A stretch of DNA of 64,000 nucleotides from Phlebotomus papatasi. Taxonomy: Eukaryota > Arthropoda > Insecta > Diptera > Psychodidae. Each line of letters opens with the position of its first letter. Positions within the stretch are counted from its first letter, which is position 1. The notes under the pieces are model-generated. The model worked only from the letters and a program-made list of their open reading frames with translations, had not been told where the DNA came from and ran no database searches. Shown here one piece after another: positions 1 to 10,840 of this stretch. The stretch lies in NCBI RefSeq assembly GCF_024763615.1, contig NC_077223.1, positions 81,406,627 through 81,470,626 on the forward strand, written 5' to 3'. A program made the position numbers and the translations under genes.

Positions 1-640
1 TTGGAGACGCTAGCACACAAACCAAAAAAAAGCAGAATCTCATCTACCATCTCGCCAAATTTCGAGTTTCTTGATTTTTATTGTCATCTTCGACTTGGTG
101 ACCCATCAAACACCTCACAGGTGAATTCAACAGATTTTTATGGTCCCTCATTATATTGAAGTCTTCTTGTTATATTCTCTTGGGGACTTTTTGGACTCCC
201 GATGACCCTGCGAGGTGATCAGTTCACGACATTTCAATCAGAGATGACAAGACCTTCTTCTCATTATCAATTCATTTTCTCCTGGGAGAGCAATTAATTT
301 TAATTAATAACGACCACTAGGAGCGATGTTTGTATTTCTCTTTTAAGAATAGTCTCTTTTTTTGGGATCTTTTCTCAGTTTCCCTCATGTGGAGATTTCT
401 TTTATTTCTGTTTTTATTTTTTTGTTAGTCAAGGAGATTTACTGGTGGACCAAGTTTGTCTAGCTCTATTGGTGGTATTTTAGCATTTTTCTCACCTCGA
501 CTTTGGAAATTATATTCCAGATAATTTTGGGATCAAACTTTACTACAATGATTTATTCACAAGACACCGCTTGAAATGCTAACCATATTTTTTTGGAGAG
601 GTCTTTAATATTTAGAACACTGAGAGAAAATTTAAAAATT
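1..640. other. No gene seen; low-repeat AT-rich DNA
   Basis: No open frame of useful length and no clear inverted repeat. The stretch is ordinary AT-rich intergenic or intronic sequence. I see nothing in it that I can annotate. Confidence 0.5.
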
Positions 641-740
641 AAATACCTAAGAATCTATTCTATTAACCATTAGAGGCAAAAGGTAAAGCTTAAGATTAAA
701 GAAAGCTGGTTACCTTTATTATTAGGTATTATTTTATTTT
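640..740. repeat. Short dispersed repeat with inverted ends
   Basis: A core reading aatctattctatt followed by ccattagaggcaaaagg recurs in nearly the same form at 22813-22860. The stretch is bounded by taaatacctaa at about 640 and ttaggtatt at about 725, which are inverted copies of each other, so it may be a tiny inverted-repeat element or a fragment of one. It carries no coding potential. Confidence 0.4.
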
Positions 741-798
741 TATATTATTTTTTTCAGGAAATTTTAGGCATTGAACTAATTAAAATATAATATTATAT

Positions 799-1056
799 CA
801 GGGGCATGACGTTTCCCATATGTTTCTAGCGTGCGGAAAAAACTTTTGAGTTTATTAGGTGTTTTCTGTCCATGTAGAATGAATTAGCAAATAATACAAA
901 TACATAATAAAAGCCATTTTAATATAGAATGGGCAACCGAAAACCCCAAATTGGCAACCTACGTAGTTTTGGAGATATCTCGTGAAATGCGTACGAAAAC
1001 AGGAAAAAATTTACACTAAAACTGGTCGCATTTTTCAGAACTAATGTCACCCCCTG
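799..1056 (+). repeat. Dispersed repeat N, copy 1
   Basis: About 255 bases that match the reverse complement of 62382-62632 almost base for base. Shared landmarks are tgacgtttc, gagtttatt, the block gggcaaccgaaaacccc followed by aaattggcaacc, then gagatatc and gtacgaaaac. It is non-coding. The family is unnamed by me. Two similar copies about 61 kb apart and in opposite orientation show a fairly young dispersed repeat. Confidence 0.75.
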
Positions 1057-1083
1057 TACTATATAATGGGTCAAATTCATTAA

Positions 1084-1152
1084 AAAAATAGATTGAGAAA
1101 AATTAATTGTTCGAAGCTTGAGTCGTCCGAAGGTAGCGCACTTTCCCTTATT
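1084..1152 (+). repeat. Short repeat, copy 1 (pair with 2521-2583)
   Basis: Contains gaaaaattaattgttcgaag, then gcttgagtcg and a ggtagcgca...tttccc ending. The second copy at 2521-2583 has the same order of words with small changes (ttagttgtccgagg, gagggtagcgcg, ttttcccct). The copies lie in direct orientation about 1.4 kb apart on either side of repeat E. Confidence 0.55.
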
Positions 1153-1588
1153 TTAACGGCTATCGGTAACGGCTGTCTACAACTTCAAACGTCTGTAAGC
1201 GATGACTTCACTGACTCCACCCTATTCAGTTCTAAAACAGTAATTAAAAAAAAAAAATTCATATTTAAGTACGAAAACATCGAAATGTTTAACGTTTGGG
1301 TAGCGGTGGTTGGTTAGTTTTTTATTAAAATAAAATTTCCTAAAGATCGAATTTTTCAAATTCAATACAAAAATTTATTTTTAAACGAACTTTTAGTTTT
1401 TTTTCTTTGAAATTCAATTAAATTTTGAAAAATATGATTGGAATAGGAAACATCTCAAGCTCTCAATTGGAAATATGCTAAAAAAAACTGTATATTAATG
1501 TAGCCCCATAGCTCAAAACAGCCTCACTTTCCTCTACACGTACATAAATATTTGTTATATTCGTTATATTCTTAATATAGATTGGAAT

Positions 1589-2497
1589 CATCACTTCTCG
1601 CCAGTGCGTGCCCCATTTTTCGCCACTTATTTTTAAATCGCTATTTTTCGCGATTTGTGAAATAAATGAGACGCAAAGTTCTTTGTATTTTTACTGATGC
1701 TACGTATAGAGTCGAAAAATAATAAATATTCGTTTAGGAGTTACGATTTTGAGAATTTTTTAGAGTAATATTTTAAGCAAGTGCATCGAATCCAATATTT
1801 CTTACCAAATATACTAAGTGTCATCAAATTTTCATCAAGCAAAAAATACCTTTTTGGATCAATAATTTGTCCATCGAATATTTAATTACACTTGTGGAAT
1901 ACATAAAATTTGTATTTAGTTAATTATATTTCATTTTATATTATTTTTATATAAAAATGAGGCATGGCGAAAAGTGGTAATTGTTTGGAATGATTTTATC
2001 ACCTGTCGCTATTTCTTTTCAATAGGCGACGCTAACTTCACTTCGCAGATTATCAGTTGTCAAATCTGCATTGTTTATTTTCTGCAATAGTCTAATAATT
2101 TGATTTCTCAAATAAAAGTGAAGAAAAATCGTTTAAAATGACTAATAATAAGGTGATCATGAGGAAAAAGAAATGCTGAATGTATTCTTTTTATAACATT
2201 GCCTAAAATAATCAAGTTCGGACCTTTTCAAATGGGTGGCGAGAAATGGTTACAAAACTGGCGAAAAGCAGTGAAAAGTGGCGACGAAGTGGTGATTTTT
2301 GCATTCTTAATAAAAAATAGTTTTTTAAGTAGTCCAGCGTTAAATTCTAGGAACATTGTTTTCACAAATCAAAAGCCAATACATCTAAGTAGTTTTGTGT
2401 CAAATCAGAGTTATCTTGTAATAAGAGTTCAAAAGTTATAATAAAATTTATTTCTCTTTTCCCTAAACATGGCGATAAGTGGTTACTCCACCATACT
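1589..2497. repeat. Inverted-repeat element E, long copy
   Basis: The left end reads tcacttctcgcc and the right end ggcgataagtgg-ttactcca, which are imperfect inverted copies. The right 320 bases (from about 2175) match the compact copy at 51306-51652: the same order of gctgaat, aataatcaagttcgg, ggtggcgagaaatgg, ttttttaagtag, tttgtgtcaaat and cgataagtggttactcca. This copy is about 550 bases longer, the extra part lying between 1620 and 2170. The short ORF inside (2199-2441) is repeat sequence and not a gene. Confidence 0.65.
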
Positions 2498-2520
2498 TTA
2501 GGATTCGTCAAACCCATTAA

Positions 2521-2583
2521 GAACATAGAAAAAAATTAGTTGTCCGAGGCTTCAGTTATATGAGGGTAGCGCGTTTTCCCCTA
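2521..2583 (+). repeat. Short repeat, copy 2 (pair with 1084-1152)
   Basis: Direct-orientation relative of 1084-1152. It ends with gagggtagcgcgttttcccc. Non-coding. Confidence 0.5.
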
Positions 2584-2747
2584 CTGTCAGATTCAAATTC
2601 AATTTTTGACAGAAAGTTACGGATAACGTTTCCCTAAACATTTTTGTCCAATTCAAAAAATCCATTATTTTTTAATTTAAAATAACTATAAATTTTGTTG
2701 TAGAAATTGATGAGTTATTGCATTTTCAATAAGAGTAACTGAATGAG

Positions 2748-2951
2748 TAGGGGCTTTCAGGTTTCGTACACACTCTGGCTTCGTACACTATATAACTAAT
2801 CTAACCTATTTTTTTCAGGAGATGTGTGACTGAACACAGGCTATTAAAATATACTGCCATTAGGTTAGATTAATTAAATAAATATGGAAAAATTATGAAG
2901 TGTTCGAAGTTTGAAGCCAAAGTGTGTGCGAAGCCTGAAAGCCTTTCCCTT
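2748..2951. mobile_element. MITE-like element G, copy 1
   Basis: About 204 bases bounded by taggggctttcagg and cctgaaagcctttccctt. The inner terminal parts are also inverted (ttcgtacacactctggcttcg against cgaagccaaagtgtgtgcg, with changes). The centre holds a smaller palindrome around the word ctaacct/aggttag. Copy 2 is at 20397-20573. The ends and size fit a non-autonomous DNA transposon, but the superfamily is not established. Confidence 0.65.
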
Positions 2952-4120
2952 GAGCTTTTTCCCACTCGACTAAGTAGGGAAGCGTAGGCAATTTACAATT
3001 CTCGTTAATATTAACCTACATTGAACGATCAACTAATTTTCAAATGACGAGATCACCTCAATTAGGGAAAGATTTTTAGTCAAGCTCTTGATCACATGGG
3101 TTAGTGAGAGAGACATACATTTTGAAATCAGGTAAAGTAGTATCCAGAGAGAGGGCAAAACCTGTAATTATTTAATATTTCACTCAATTTCGAAAGGTAG
3201 AAAAATTGAGTGCGTCTCCTCCTGTTGATCTCAAAGGAGGTGGAGTGTGAGACAACATCGCACATTGCATAAAGCATTGGGAGCATTTTTCCCAACACCA
3301 CCAATAAATTATGCTATATGGAATAATTACAGTTTTAGCCACTCTCTTATCGATTGACCATGAGATCATCTCACCAACTAGCCATCTTCTGGGTTTTTGG
3401 GGATGGGATTTGATTGAATGTGAGGAATTTGTGGCTGGGAATAAGGAGTTTTTCTGTATCTGGAAGGAGAAATGCCAAGAATTTTCACATGACACGGGAT
3501 ATTGAGAAAGGGGGAAAAAAGTGAATCTGGAATCTATTCCATCATCTCATGCCAGTTGAATTTTTATCCAAATGATGATCCATAAAAGTAGAGACGACCT
3601 TTGGCACTTGTCTGTCCGAAAAAACACCCATTTTTATGATATATTTCCCACTCGGCTCGTCCGTCATCGGCCAACACCATGGACTTGGTACACCCGTGGA
3701 TGAGTGGCCCAAGAGTGTTTGGCTGGATAGAAGAAAAAAAAAAAGAAGGGCAGTCTTGGATGATGGCACTTGGCGCCAGGACCTCCTGTGGCTCTGAGAC
3801 AATAGCCCGTTTAGTGGGACCGCCATTGGACCTACGGATCTCTTCCTCACCAAATTTATTCCAACATCACCCAGATGATATGTGACTCTGGGAATTCTTT
3901 CTCTATCCCTCCTCTTCAAATCTATGACGCTTTTGCTTCTCATCCCAAGCAAAATTACAAGTTGCTCTTTTACGCATTTCGAATTTATGGAGATTTTTTT
4001 TTAGAGAAATGATCTCTCTATGGTTCCCATGCTGCATAATAAATAGTTCATGGTTGCATGTTAGGCATTAAAAATGAATTGGTTATTGCCACGAACTAGA
4101 AAGGAATATTGTTTTATGTT
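2952..4120. other. Low-repeat stretch, no convincing gene
   Basis: Somewhat less AT-rich than its surroundings. It contains open frames on both strands (for example 3184-3495 and 3542-3952 on the minus strand), but they overlap each other and show no recognisable motif or codon bias. The stretch could be intronic or regulatory DNA. I cannot assign anything. Confidence 0.4.
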
Positions 4121-4380
4121 TGTTACGTTTGCGTTAAATTCAAAAATTCATATTTTGACAGGAAATGACACACGGATGCCTTGGGAATGGTTGCGATACT
4201 AAATCAAAATTTAAGTGCATCGCAAAGCTCTAAATGTCTACATTAATCTTGATTGCAATTGTTAAAATTTTATTATACCCGCTAATGCACTAAGTACTTA
4301 TTAAGCACTTAATAAGCGCTTTATTTAATGCAGTGCCCTTATTTTAAGCATTTTAAGTAGTTATGGAATAACTGAGGCAA

Positions 4381-4542
4381 GTGAAGCATGCATCGACCAA
4401 GATGATTGAATCGTGACCCAAATAATAAAACGATTTTTTTTTAAATTTTTCCTAGCTTTTTGAGCGAGGAATAATTTTTAAAAAAATCAGTTTAGTTTGG
4501 GGTTAAATAGAAACCAATCTTCTTGGTCGATACATGCTTCAC
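4381..4542. mobile_element. MITE with gtgaagcatg ends
   Basis: About 162 bases whose ends are inverted copies over roughly 25 bases: gtgaagcatgcatcgacc at the left and ggtcgatacatgcttcac at the right, continuing inward as aagatgattg/caatcttctt. There is no coding capacity. It sits inside sequence rich in cttaataagt/acttattaag words that also occur near 63.4 kb and at the right edge of the window, so it may have inserted into an older repeat. Confidence 0.7.
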
Positions 4543-4893
4543 TATTTTACTTACCAAGCACTTAACGAATATACTTAATGGAAGACAGTCTCAGTAACAT
4601 CATACCTTGTGTTGCCCGAGATGTTTTAATCAAATCATTCAAAGTTACCGAGAAATAATTCTTAGAATACCACTTTCGTTAGTATCCGAATGATGACTTA
4701 ACGAAGTGTCAAAATAAATCGTTAAGTTTGTGTGGAAGTCAAAATCAAACTTGAATGCAAATAGAAAAGAAAGCAAAATACATGGCATAATGTCCAACAA
4801 GATTTTGACGGAGATTTGACGAACATTACTAAACATTCGTTAAGATTAAGAGTTACTACGAATAGTCAAAAAGGGACAGGGTATCTATGCCTG

Positions 4894-5149
4894 CACTGAG
4901 AAAAAAAACGGGGGTGCGATTAACTTTCTTTCCTCGTAACTTTAACACTTTTTAGGTGTAAAAATATATCAACATTTTTTAATGTTAATTTTACACCTTT
5001 TTCAGGGTAAAATTAACATGAAAAGGGTAACTTTAACCCCTAATACACCTAAAAAGCATAATATTTACACTGATTTCGGATCAATACTGCAGGATAAAAT
5101 AAACATTTCCGGAATGTTATTCAAACTTTTTCGGATTTATCTCACTGTG
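4894..5149 (+). mobile_element. MITE A, copy 1
   Basis: Member of the commonest short family in this window (five near-complete copies). It starts cactgagaaaaaa, then gggggtgcgattaac, holds an internal hairpin between aggtgtaaaa and ttttacacct, and ends tttatctcactgtg. The ends form a short inverted repeat (cactgag/ctcagtg in the best copies). The ORF at 4982-5170 is repeat-derived. Other copies: 10950-11202, 22316-22567, 24880-25072 (minus) and 53461-53678, plus a fragment at 22856-22936. Confidence 0.8.
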
Positions 5150-5616
5150 ATTAAAATTCACAGAAAATAAACTTTTTACAGTAAAATCAATATAACAAAA
5201 AAGTGTGTTTCAGTTTTCGTTAAATTTTCACGAATAAAGAAAAGGAAAGATTGATGAGTTAAATAATTTTTAAATCTATCTGTAGTTAACGATATCAAAT
5301 TCTCGTTTTACTTAAAAAATATGTTAAAAAGAATTTTTATTCGTTGAGTTTGCGTCAAGTTAGATTTCAAATGTATGTAAGGATTATTCCCGGTAAGAAA
5401 ACCACAAGACAATATTTTAAATATATTCTATTCGTTCATCTTTCGTTAAGACTCATGAAATTAAAACTCATAATTTGATATGAAGTAGGGAATGAAATCT
5501 TTTGTTTTCAGAGCTTCAGAAATCTTAACGAAAGTATAAAAATATCGGCTAGATGTTTGCTATAAAGTTCTACTTCTGGAGAGATTATTAATTATGAAAT
5601 TATGAAAATTACGAAT

Positions 5617-5836
5617 TAGGGGAATGTAGGCATGGTTCGCACAGAGTGAACCTTCAAACGATGTGAATTTTCTCTTTGTTTGCAAAGAGCTGACTTACCA
5701 TTTCTTATCTCGTCTCATGAGCTTAATAATTATCTATCTTATGGCTAAGAAATGACGAACTAGCTCTTTGTAAACAAAGATAAAATTCGCATTGTTTGAA
5801 GGTTCACTCTGTGCGAACCATGCCAACATTCCCTTA
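5617..5836. mobile_element. MITE H with long terminal inverted repeats
   Basis: About 220 bases with inverted ends of 50 bases or more. The left reads taggggaatgtaggcatgg then ttcgcacagagtgaacc; the right reads ggttcactctgtgcgaacc then atgccaacattccctta. TA dinucleotides border the GGGGAA ends, as in families F and G. It is a single copy in this window and has no coding capacity. The arms could form a long hairpin if transcribed. Confidence 0.8.
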
Positions 5837-6468
5837 TGTACTGCATAAGTCGTTAAATGTTCGTTAAATTTTAGTTTCAAGGCATTAAAATTTTGGTAAC
5901 CCATGAAAAATTTGAATATTCTTTACGATATAAAATTTTAATTTAAATTTTGGTAGATAATGTCGTACGAAGTTTCACGAATTGTCACGAAGCTTATTCA
6001 AAGGACGTCAATCTTACGAACAACTTCTAAAAATTAAAATGAAGATAATTTCGTTCCGCTCTTGTCTAATTTCAAATTTAAATTTTGACAGGAAATTGAT
6101 CACGAAAATCTACGAAATTAAAAGAGGATCTCAATCTATTGCATTATGCTCTTAATAAAAAAAAGCCCTAACGAAAACATCAATAAGTGCCAAATGTTGT
6201 ATCATCAAGAGAGTTGATGAAATGTGTTGAAAAGTTGTTACGGTAATCACTTCCTAGTTCATGAGCTTCACTCATGGCCTAAAGTGGCCCAAAAAATGAG
6301 AGCCAAGAGAGGAGGTGAATGCGATGGTACAACATATAATCAAAATGTTATCAAAAATCTACTATTTAATTTGAGGTTCAGTTCCAATGTGGAAAAAGGT
6401 CTTTTCTTCTCTCTTGCCACAAATTGTCGAGATGCACGCAACAATTAATTCACATTTAAGAAGCAATA
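5837..6468. other. No gene seen
   Basis: AT-rich filler between elements. It contains one copy of the recurrent ttgacaggaaat motif near 6085. A short open frame at 6224-6448 has no recognisable content. Confidence 0.4.
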
Positions 6469-6999
6469 TACACTAACGGCCAAAACATTAAATACACCCT
6501 TAGTAAGCTTAAATACACGTGATTTGGACCGGGAAAACGCTGTAATATCCAGTTCTATTGACTGAAATAGTTTCGTATATAAACCTAAGAACAGTTTTAA
6601 ACAAGATTTGAGAAAATACATGAGCTACAAAATTTATAATTTGAGGATCAGTCAAAAATTAGCTTTTTGGAAAAAAATGCAAAAGTAGTCCCACATTCTA
6701 AAACTGATCTAATCTTTTAATAATCATTTAATATAAGCTAAATACTATTAGTAAATATTATTAAGAGACAGATAAACTGAAAATAATACCGAGGGAATAT
6801 TTTTGGTACGGATTGTGGTCGGTTTCCGGTGTGATGTGTTCTGAAAGGGGTTTCTTCTTTGAATATTGAAATTTTCAGCCCAAATTCTACTTTTTCATAT
6901 ATTTTTTTATTATTTTTCAAATTACTATTTATTATTGTTGCAATTTCATTTCTTTTACTTCATTATTTTATTTAAAAAACATGAATAAAATCATCAAAT

Positions 7000-7345
7000 T
7001 CAGTTTTCCTCGAAGAATTTTTCTTTAGCTTTGATAAGCGCCTCACAAATTCGGGGCATCCTGTTGATCAATTTCTCCAAAATGTTAGAAGGAACTTTGC
7101 CCACATATCCTGAAGTGTTTCCACCAAGATTGGAACTGATGTCGGCGCCTTCTCTCGAACCATCTGGTCTAGAAAATTCCAGAAAATTTCGATGTGGTTA
7201 CAATTGGGTGATTGGGGTGGCTAATGCATGTAGTTTAGGACCCTGCGTTTCTCTTTCTCAAGAAGGTTACCTCTATAAAGCTTTGAGGAATGCTTGGGAT
7301 CGTTATCCTATTGAAAAAAAAAAACCCACGCCGAATAAACCGAAT
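7000..7345 (-). pseudogene. Tc1-like transposase, 3' half, decayed
   Basis: On the minus strand the sequence codes for DNDPKHSSKL (7279-7308), which is the region of the second catalytic aspartate of Tc1/mariner transposases. It then codes for PQSP followed by N.NHIEIFWNFL (from 7217 downward), matching the family's PQSPDLNPIE block. The tail contains a LINRMP...CEALIKAK block like the usual C-terminus and stops at 7000-7002. A frameshift lies between the DMWAK and VPSNILEKL segments, and there is a stop just before DNDPKH. The N-terminal DNA-binding domain and the first catalytic aspartate are absent. It is a dead fragment of a cut-and-paste transposase. Confidence 0.8.
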
Positions 7346-7349
7346 GCAT

Positions 7350-7573
7350 TAGCCACGCCAGTCACCCGATTGTAGCCTCATTGCAATTCTCTTGGATTTT
7401 CTCGACCACAAGGTTCGAGATTAGGCGCCGACATCAGTTCCAATCTTGGTGGAAACACTTCAGGATATGTGGGCAAAGTTCCTTCTAACATTTTGGAGAA
7501 ATTGATCAACAGGATGCCCCAAATTTGTGAGGCGCTTATCAAAGCTAAAGAAAAATTCTTCGAGGAAAACTGA
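7350..7573 (+). pseudogene. Tc1-like transposase, C-terminal end, second copy
   Basis: Inverted duplicate of the minus-strand fragment. It reads VPSNILEKLINRMPQICEAL then IKAKEKFFEEN and stops at 7571-7573. It carries the same frameshift upstream of VPSNIL as the other arm, so the two arms were copied from an already decayed sequence or were later homogenised. It is more diverged than the other arm around the PQSP region and lacks the DNDPKH block. Confidence 0.75.
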
Positions 7574-8313
7574 ATTTGATGATTTTATTCATGTTTTTTA
7601 AATAAAATAATGAAGTAAAAGAAATGAAATTGCAACAATAATAAATAGTAATTTGAAAAATAATAAAAAAATATATGAAAGAGTAGAATTTGGGCTGAAA
7701 ATTTCAATATTCAAAGAAGAAACCCCTTTCAGAACACATCACACCGGAAACCGACCACAATCCGTACCAAAAATATTCCCTCGGTATTATTTTCAGTTTA
7801 TCTGTCTCTTAATAATATTTACTAATAGTATTTAGCTTATATTAAATGATTATTAAAAGATTAGATCAGTTTTAGAATGTGGGACTACTTTTGCATTTTT
7901 TTCCAAAAAGCTAATTTTTGACTGATCCTCAAATTATAAATTTTGTAGCTCATGTATTTTCTCAAATCTTGTTTAAAACTGTTCTTAGGTTTATATACGA
8001 AACTAGGTAGATCGAGAAAAAAATGTGAAATAACTTTTGAGTAAAATTCTCAAACCTCACACACAGACTTCATTGAGAGCCTGTCTTATCCAACTAGTTC
8101 TAGACTTCTCATCTCGCTTAGCACGTTATGGCTGAGAAAAGAAATGAATGAAAGGCATTTGAATGGGTATAATGAGTGTGCAAATGATTAATTTATAGTA
8201 TTTATACCTTATTTTTTTTGTGGTCTTCCCGCCTGAACAATCGGATTATGGGATGGTGGGCTTTTGGCAGGCCATCCTAATGCTCTGTAGCATGAATCAA
8301 AAATTGTAATTTT

Positions 8314-8652
8314 ATGCATGAATCGCGATCTTCAAAGGCACCTCAAGCGCAACTTAACGAAATGATCAGTCAATTTAGAATGCAGAAACTTCACATTTCG
8401 CGCCAATTAAAAATACAACAAACGCCACAAAGAAGTGACTGGGAGGTATTGGAGAGAGAAAATGATTTTGATGCTTGGGACAGCATTAATTCACAATCAT
8501 CACAAGTTTATGTTGCTACACACGTAGATATAATGCCCCCATTGAGGCTATTGAAGTTGAAACTAGTAACACCCATAAAAACCAATAAGAAGGCTAAATT
8601 AAAAGAGCTCGATGGACTGCCCATGCCACGGAATCTTATAAAGAGGTTTTAG
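8314..8652 (+). CDS. Hypothetical ORF, 112 codons
   Basis: Open from ATG at 8314 to TAG at 8650-8652. I do not recognise the product. The N-terminal half is rich in Gln, Lys and Arg, followed by an acidic stretch (DWEVLERENDFDAWDSI at residues 47-63) and a basic tail (KTNKKAKLKELDG...RNLIKRF). There is no signal peptide or membrane segment. Its composition is more protein-like and less AT-rich than the surrounding DNA, so it could be an exon, a processed pseudogene piece or part of a decayed element. The start codon is uncertain, and no splice or promoter signal was identified. Confidence 0.3.
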   Translation: MHESRSSKAPQAQLNEMISQFRMQKLHISRQLKIQQTPQRSDWEVLERENDFDAWDSINSQSSQVYVATHVDIMPPLRLLKLKLVTPIKTNKKAKLKELDGLPMPRNLIKRF

Positions 8653-9394
8653 ATGGGAAAAATATCACTGGGACTCAAAGCAAGGGCTAAGGGGGACGTA
8701 TATTGGACGGACAAATAATTTTAACGCTTTCGTGACTGTTTTGCAAATAGCCCTAACCGTCATGATAATTTTGGTCTCAATTTAAAGAATCTCGTTTTTC
8801 GTAAAGTATTAATAATTTGACCTTTATTTTCGATATTTGCTAAGTTTTCTGTCCAAAGAAAATTCAAACTTTCAGGGAATTGCACACAAAGAATTTATTG
8901 AATTTACTAAATTTTTCCCACAATTTATTATGCTTTGTTTTGTTGGTTATCCGTTACGATTTTACCTAATTCAATTTTAAATAATGATAGGAAAATACTA
9001 ATGATATCTTACGATTAGGTGAAGAATTATTTAAGAGAATATCAATCTACAAAAGAGCTTCCAAACAAATTTAATGAAGTTTGCTGAATATCTGTTACTT
9101 TTCCGTTAAATTCAAATTCAAACTCTCTTAGGCACACAAGTTTATTAACGGAAAGGTTAACACTTGGAAGGACCCTAGTGGCAGCCGCTGCCAATTTAAT
9201 TTTCAATTTTATTCTTTATAGTGAAGAATATATTATTTCGCCTGGAGACCCGATTGAATGCGTGCAGAATTTATCTGGCTATTTTTTCGTTATAAAATTT
9301 TTAATAAAAATTAAATATTAATGTAAATATATTGCAAAAACAAAAAACTGCACTCGGAAGGACCAAGTGGCAGTACCCGGCAAATTCTGCAGAA

Positions 9395-9560
9395 TTCTGC
9401 AGAAATTCGTCAGATTTGAATTACTAACTGCCGAAAAATCAGCAGAATTTCTGCAGAATTTTGTTCTATGGTGGATCCGATCGTTGTATGAAAATTCTGC
9501 AGAATTTTTTGCAGAATTTCTATAGAAAATTTTAAAATTATCGGCAGAATTTCTTTAGAG
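9395..9560. repeat. Cluster of gcagaattt words
   Basis: The words tctgcagaatt and gcagaattt occur about ten times in 160 bases, in both orientations because ctgcag and gaattc are palindromic. It is a degenerate simple repeat inside element P. Confidence 0.6.
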
Positions 9561-10084
9561 TATTTAGATGATTTCTACATTTCTTCTACCCTTTCTAATG
9601 TTTCTAAGCATTATTTTAACTACATAAAAATATGTATTTCAACTTATTTAAAATTCAATTTTTATTCAACAATTTTACGTGAATACTCTCCTTTTTTACA
9701 ATATTATTATAATTTTATAATACAATATTATTAAATCAGCCATAATAGAAAATACGAAGGGAAAGGAAATGGTTAGAAAACACGAAAGAAATTCGCGATG
9801 CTCACGAAGTCGCACGACTATCCCGAAGCCACACGAAGTATCCGATTGAATGACAAGAAACGTTAAAATTTCAAAAGTGCAGAATTGCAGATCGAAGTTT
9901 TGCTGGGAGCTGCCATATGCATTTTATATGGCAGTTTGACGTTCTGCAGATGTAATTTTCTTGATTGTTAGTGTATAAAAGCCTTAAAAGAACAAATTGA
10001 AAGTGTTTTTGCAAATTATTGAGAAGAATTATGGGAAATATTGAATTGGGAAATATGTATGAAATATGAATAATTATGGGAATT

Positions 10085-10220
10085 ATTCAATTTTTCTCTT
10101 ATTTACCAAAGCTCAAAATCCATTTTGTTAAGCGAAGTTAATAGAAAATAGTTAATAGTATTAACTATTGTTCATATGCAGAATTTTTGCTTTGAAAAAT
10201 AAGAGAAAAATTGAAATATT
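10085..10220. repeat. Inverted repeat, about 135 bases
   Basis: The left arm, attcaatttttctcttattt then accaaagc, is mirrored by gctttgaaaaataagagaaa then aattgaaat at the right. The loop between them contains agttaatagtattaact, itself a palindrome. It lies inside element P and is non-coding. Confidence 0.6.
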
Positions 10221-10840
10221 CAAAGGCTGCCGCATTCAAAGGCAGACCACTTTCCCTGACGCCATGATTCTGATAAAAATGAAAACATCGAATGGTTAAA
10301 AATCTTTAGATACAGTACCCAAGGAGGTGAAATTTCTGATTCAGACACCAGAAAAGAACTGACTGAGGCTCCGAATGTTAAAATATATGTAAAAATATTA
10401 AAATATTATGTAAAATCCGATAAGTGGCAGCGGCTGCCACTTGGTCCTTCCGTGACACTTTTAGTTAGGGTTCTTCGAAGTGTTAAAGTATGTTTTTTAG
10501 AAAATTTTATACTACTTATATATAAAATTTAAAAAAAATCTATAGAAGATTGATAAATAACCAATATTACAATTATTTAATTTAAATTTAAATTTTTGAC
10601 AGAAAACTATGCATAACGTCGTACGATTCACACCCTTTGAAATAAAGTATTAAAAAAGAAACCATTTTGCTTATTTGAATTTAAATGTTTGTTTAAAACG
10701 ATATATGATGTTTTACGAAATTATTAAAACAATTAGGACATATCAAAACTTCAAGAAAGTTTTATCAAAATTGATAAATAACCGTTATGATTTCATTCTA
10801 TTTAAATTTGTATGTTGACAGAAATGACGGATGGTATATC

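Larger units (their letters stand above)
6469..8004. mobile_element. Palindromic Tc1-like transposon remnant
   Basis: A large inverted repeat. The left arm, from 6569 to about 7239, matches the reverse complement of the right arm (about 7350-8004) nearly base for base over the outer 600 bases. An identical 60-codon frame, differing by one residue, is present in each arm on opposite strands. The inner ends carry decayed Tc1-type transposase on both strands (listed separately). The left side extends further out to cactaacggccaaaac at about 6470, which looks like a Tc1-type terminus; the right arm stops at 8004 without it. So this is two 3' halves of a Tc1-like element joined 5' to 5', one slightly shorter than the other. 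Confidence 0.8.
9161..10459. mobile_element. Element P with ggaaggacc terminal repeats
   Basis: The left end (9161-9200) reads cacttggaaggaccctagtg then gcagccgctgcc. The right end (10421-10459) is its inverted form: ggcagcggctgcc then acttggtccttccgtg. A third, direct-orientation copy of the left end is at 9351-9390, so the element may be nested in or recombined with a sibling. The inside is non-coding and contains a cluster of tgcagaattc words (9395-9560), a short hairpin at about 9928-9952 (ctgccatatgcattttatat with its complement) and an inverted repeat at 10085-10220. No transposase is visible. Confidence 0.65.

Noticed and set aside
3542..3952. 136-codon minus-strand ORF
   Set aside because: No recognisable motif, overlapping frames on the other strand, and no splice or promoter support. 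Treated as chance.
7031..7375. 114-codon plus-strand ORF
   Set aside because: Antisense to the decayed Tc1-like transposase on the minus strand, whose catalytic motifs are recognisable.
9920..9955. MicroRNA precursor hairpin (ctgccatatg...)
   Set aside because: The stem is too short for an animal pre-miRNA and it lies inside a transposon-like element.
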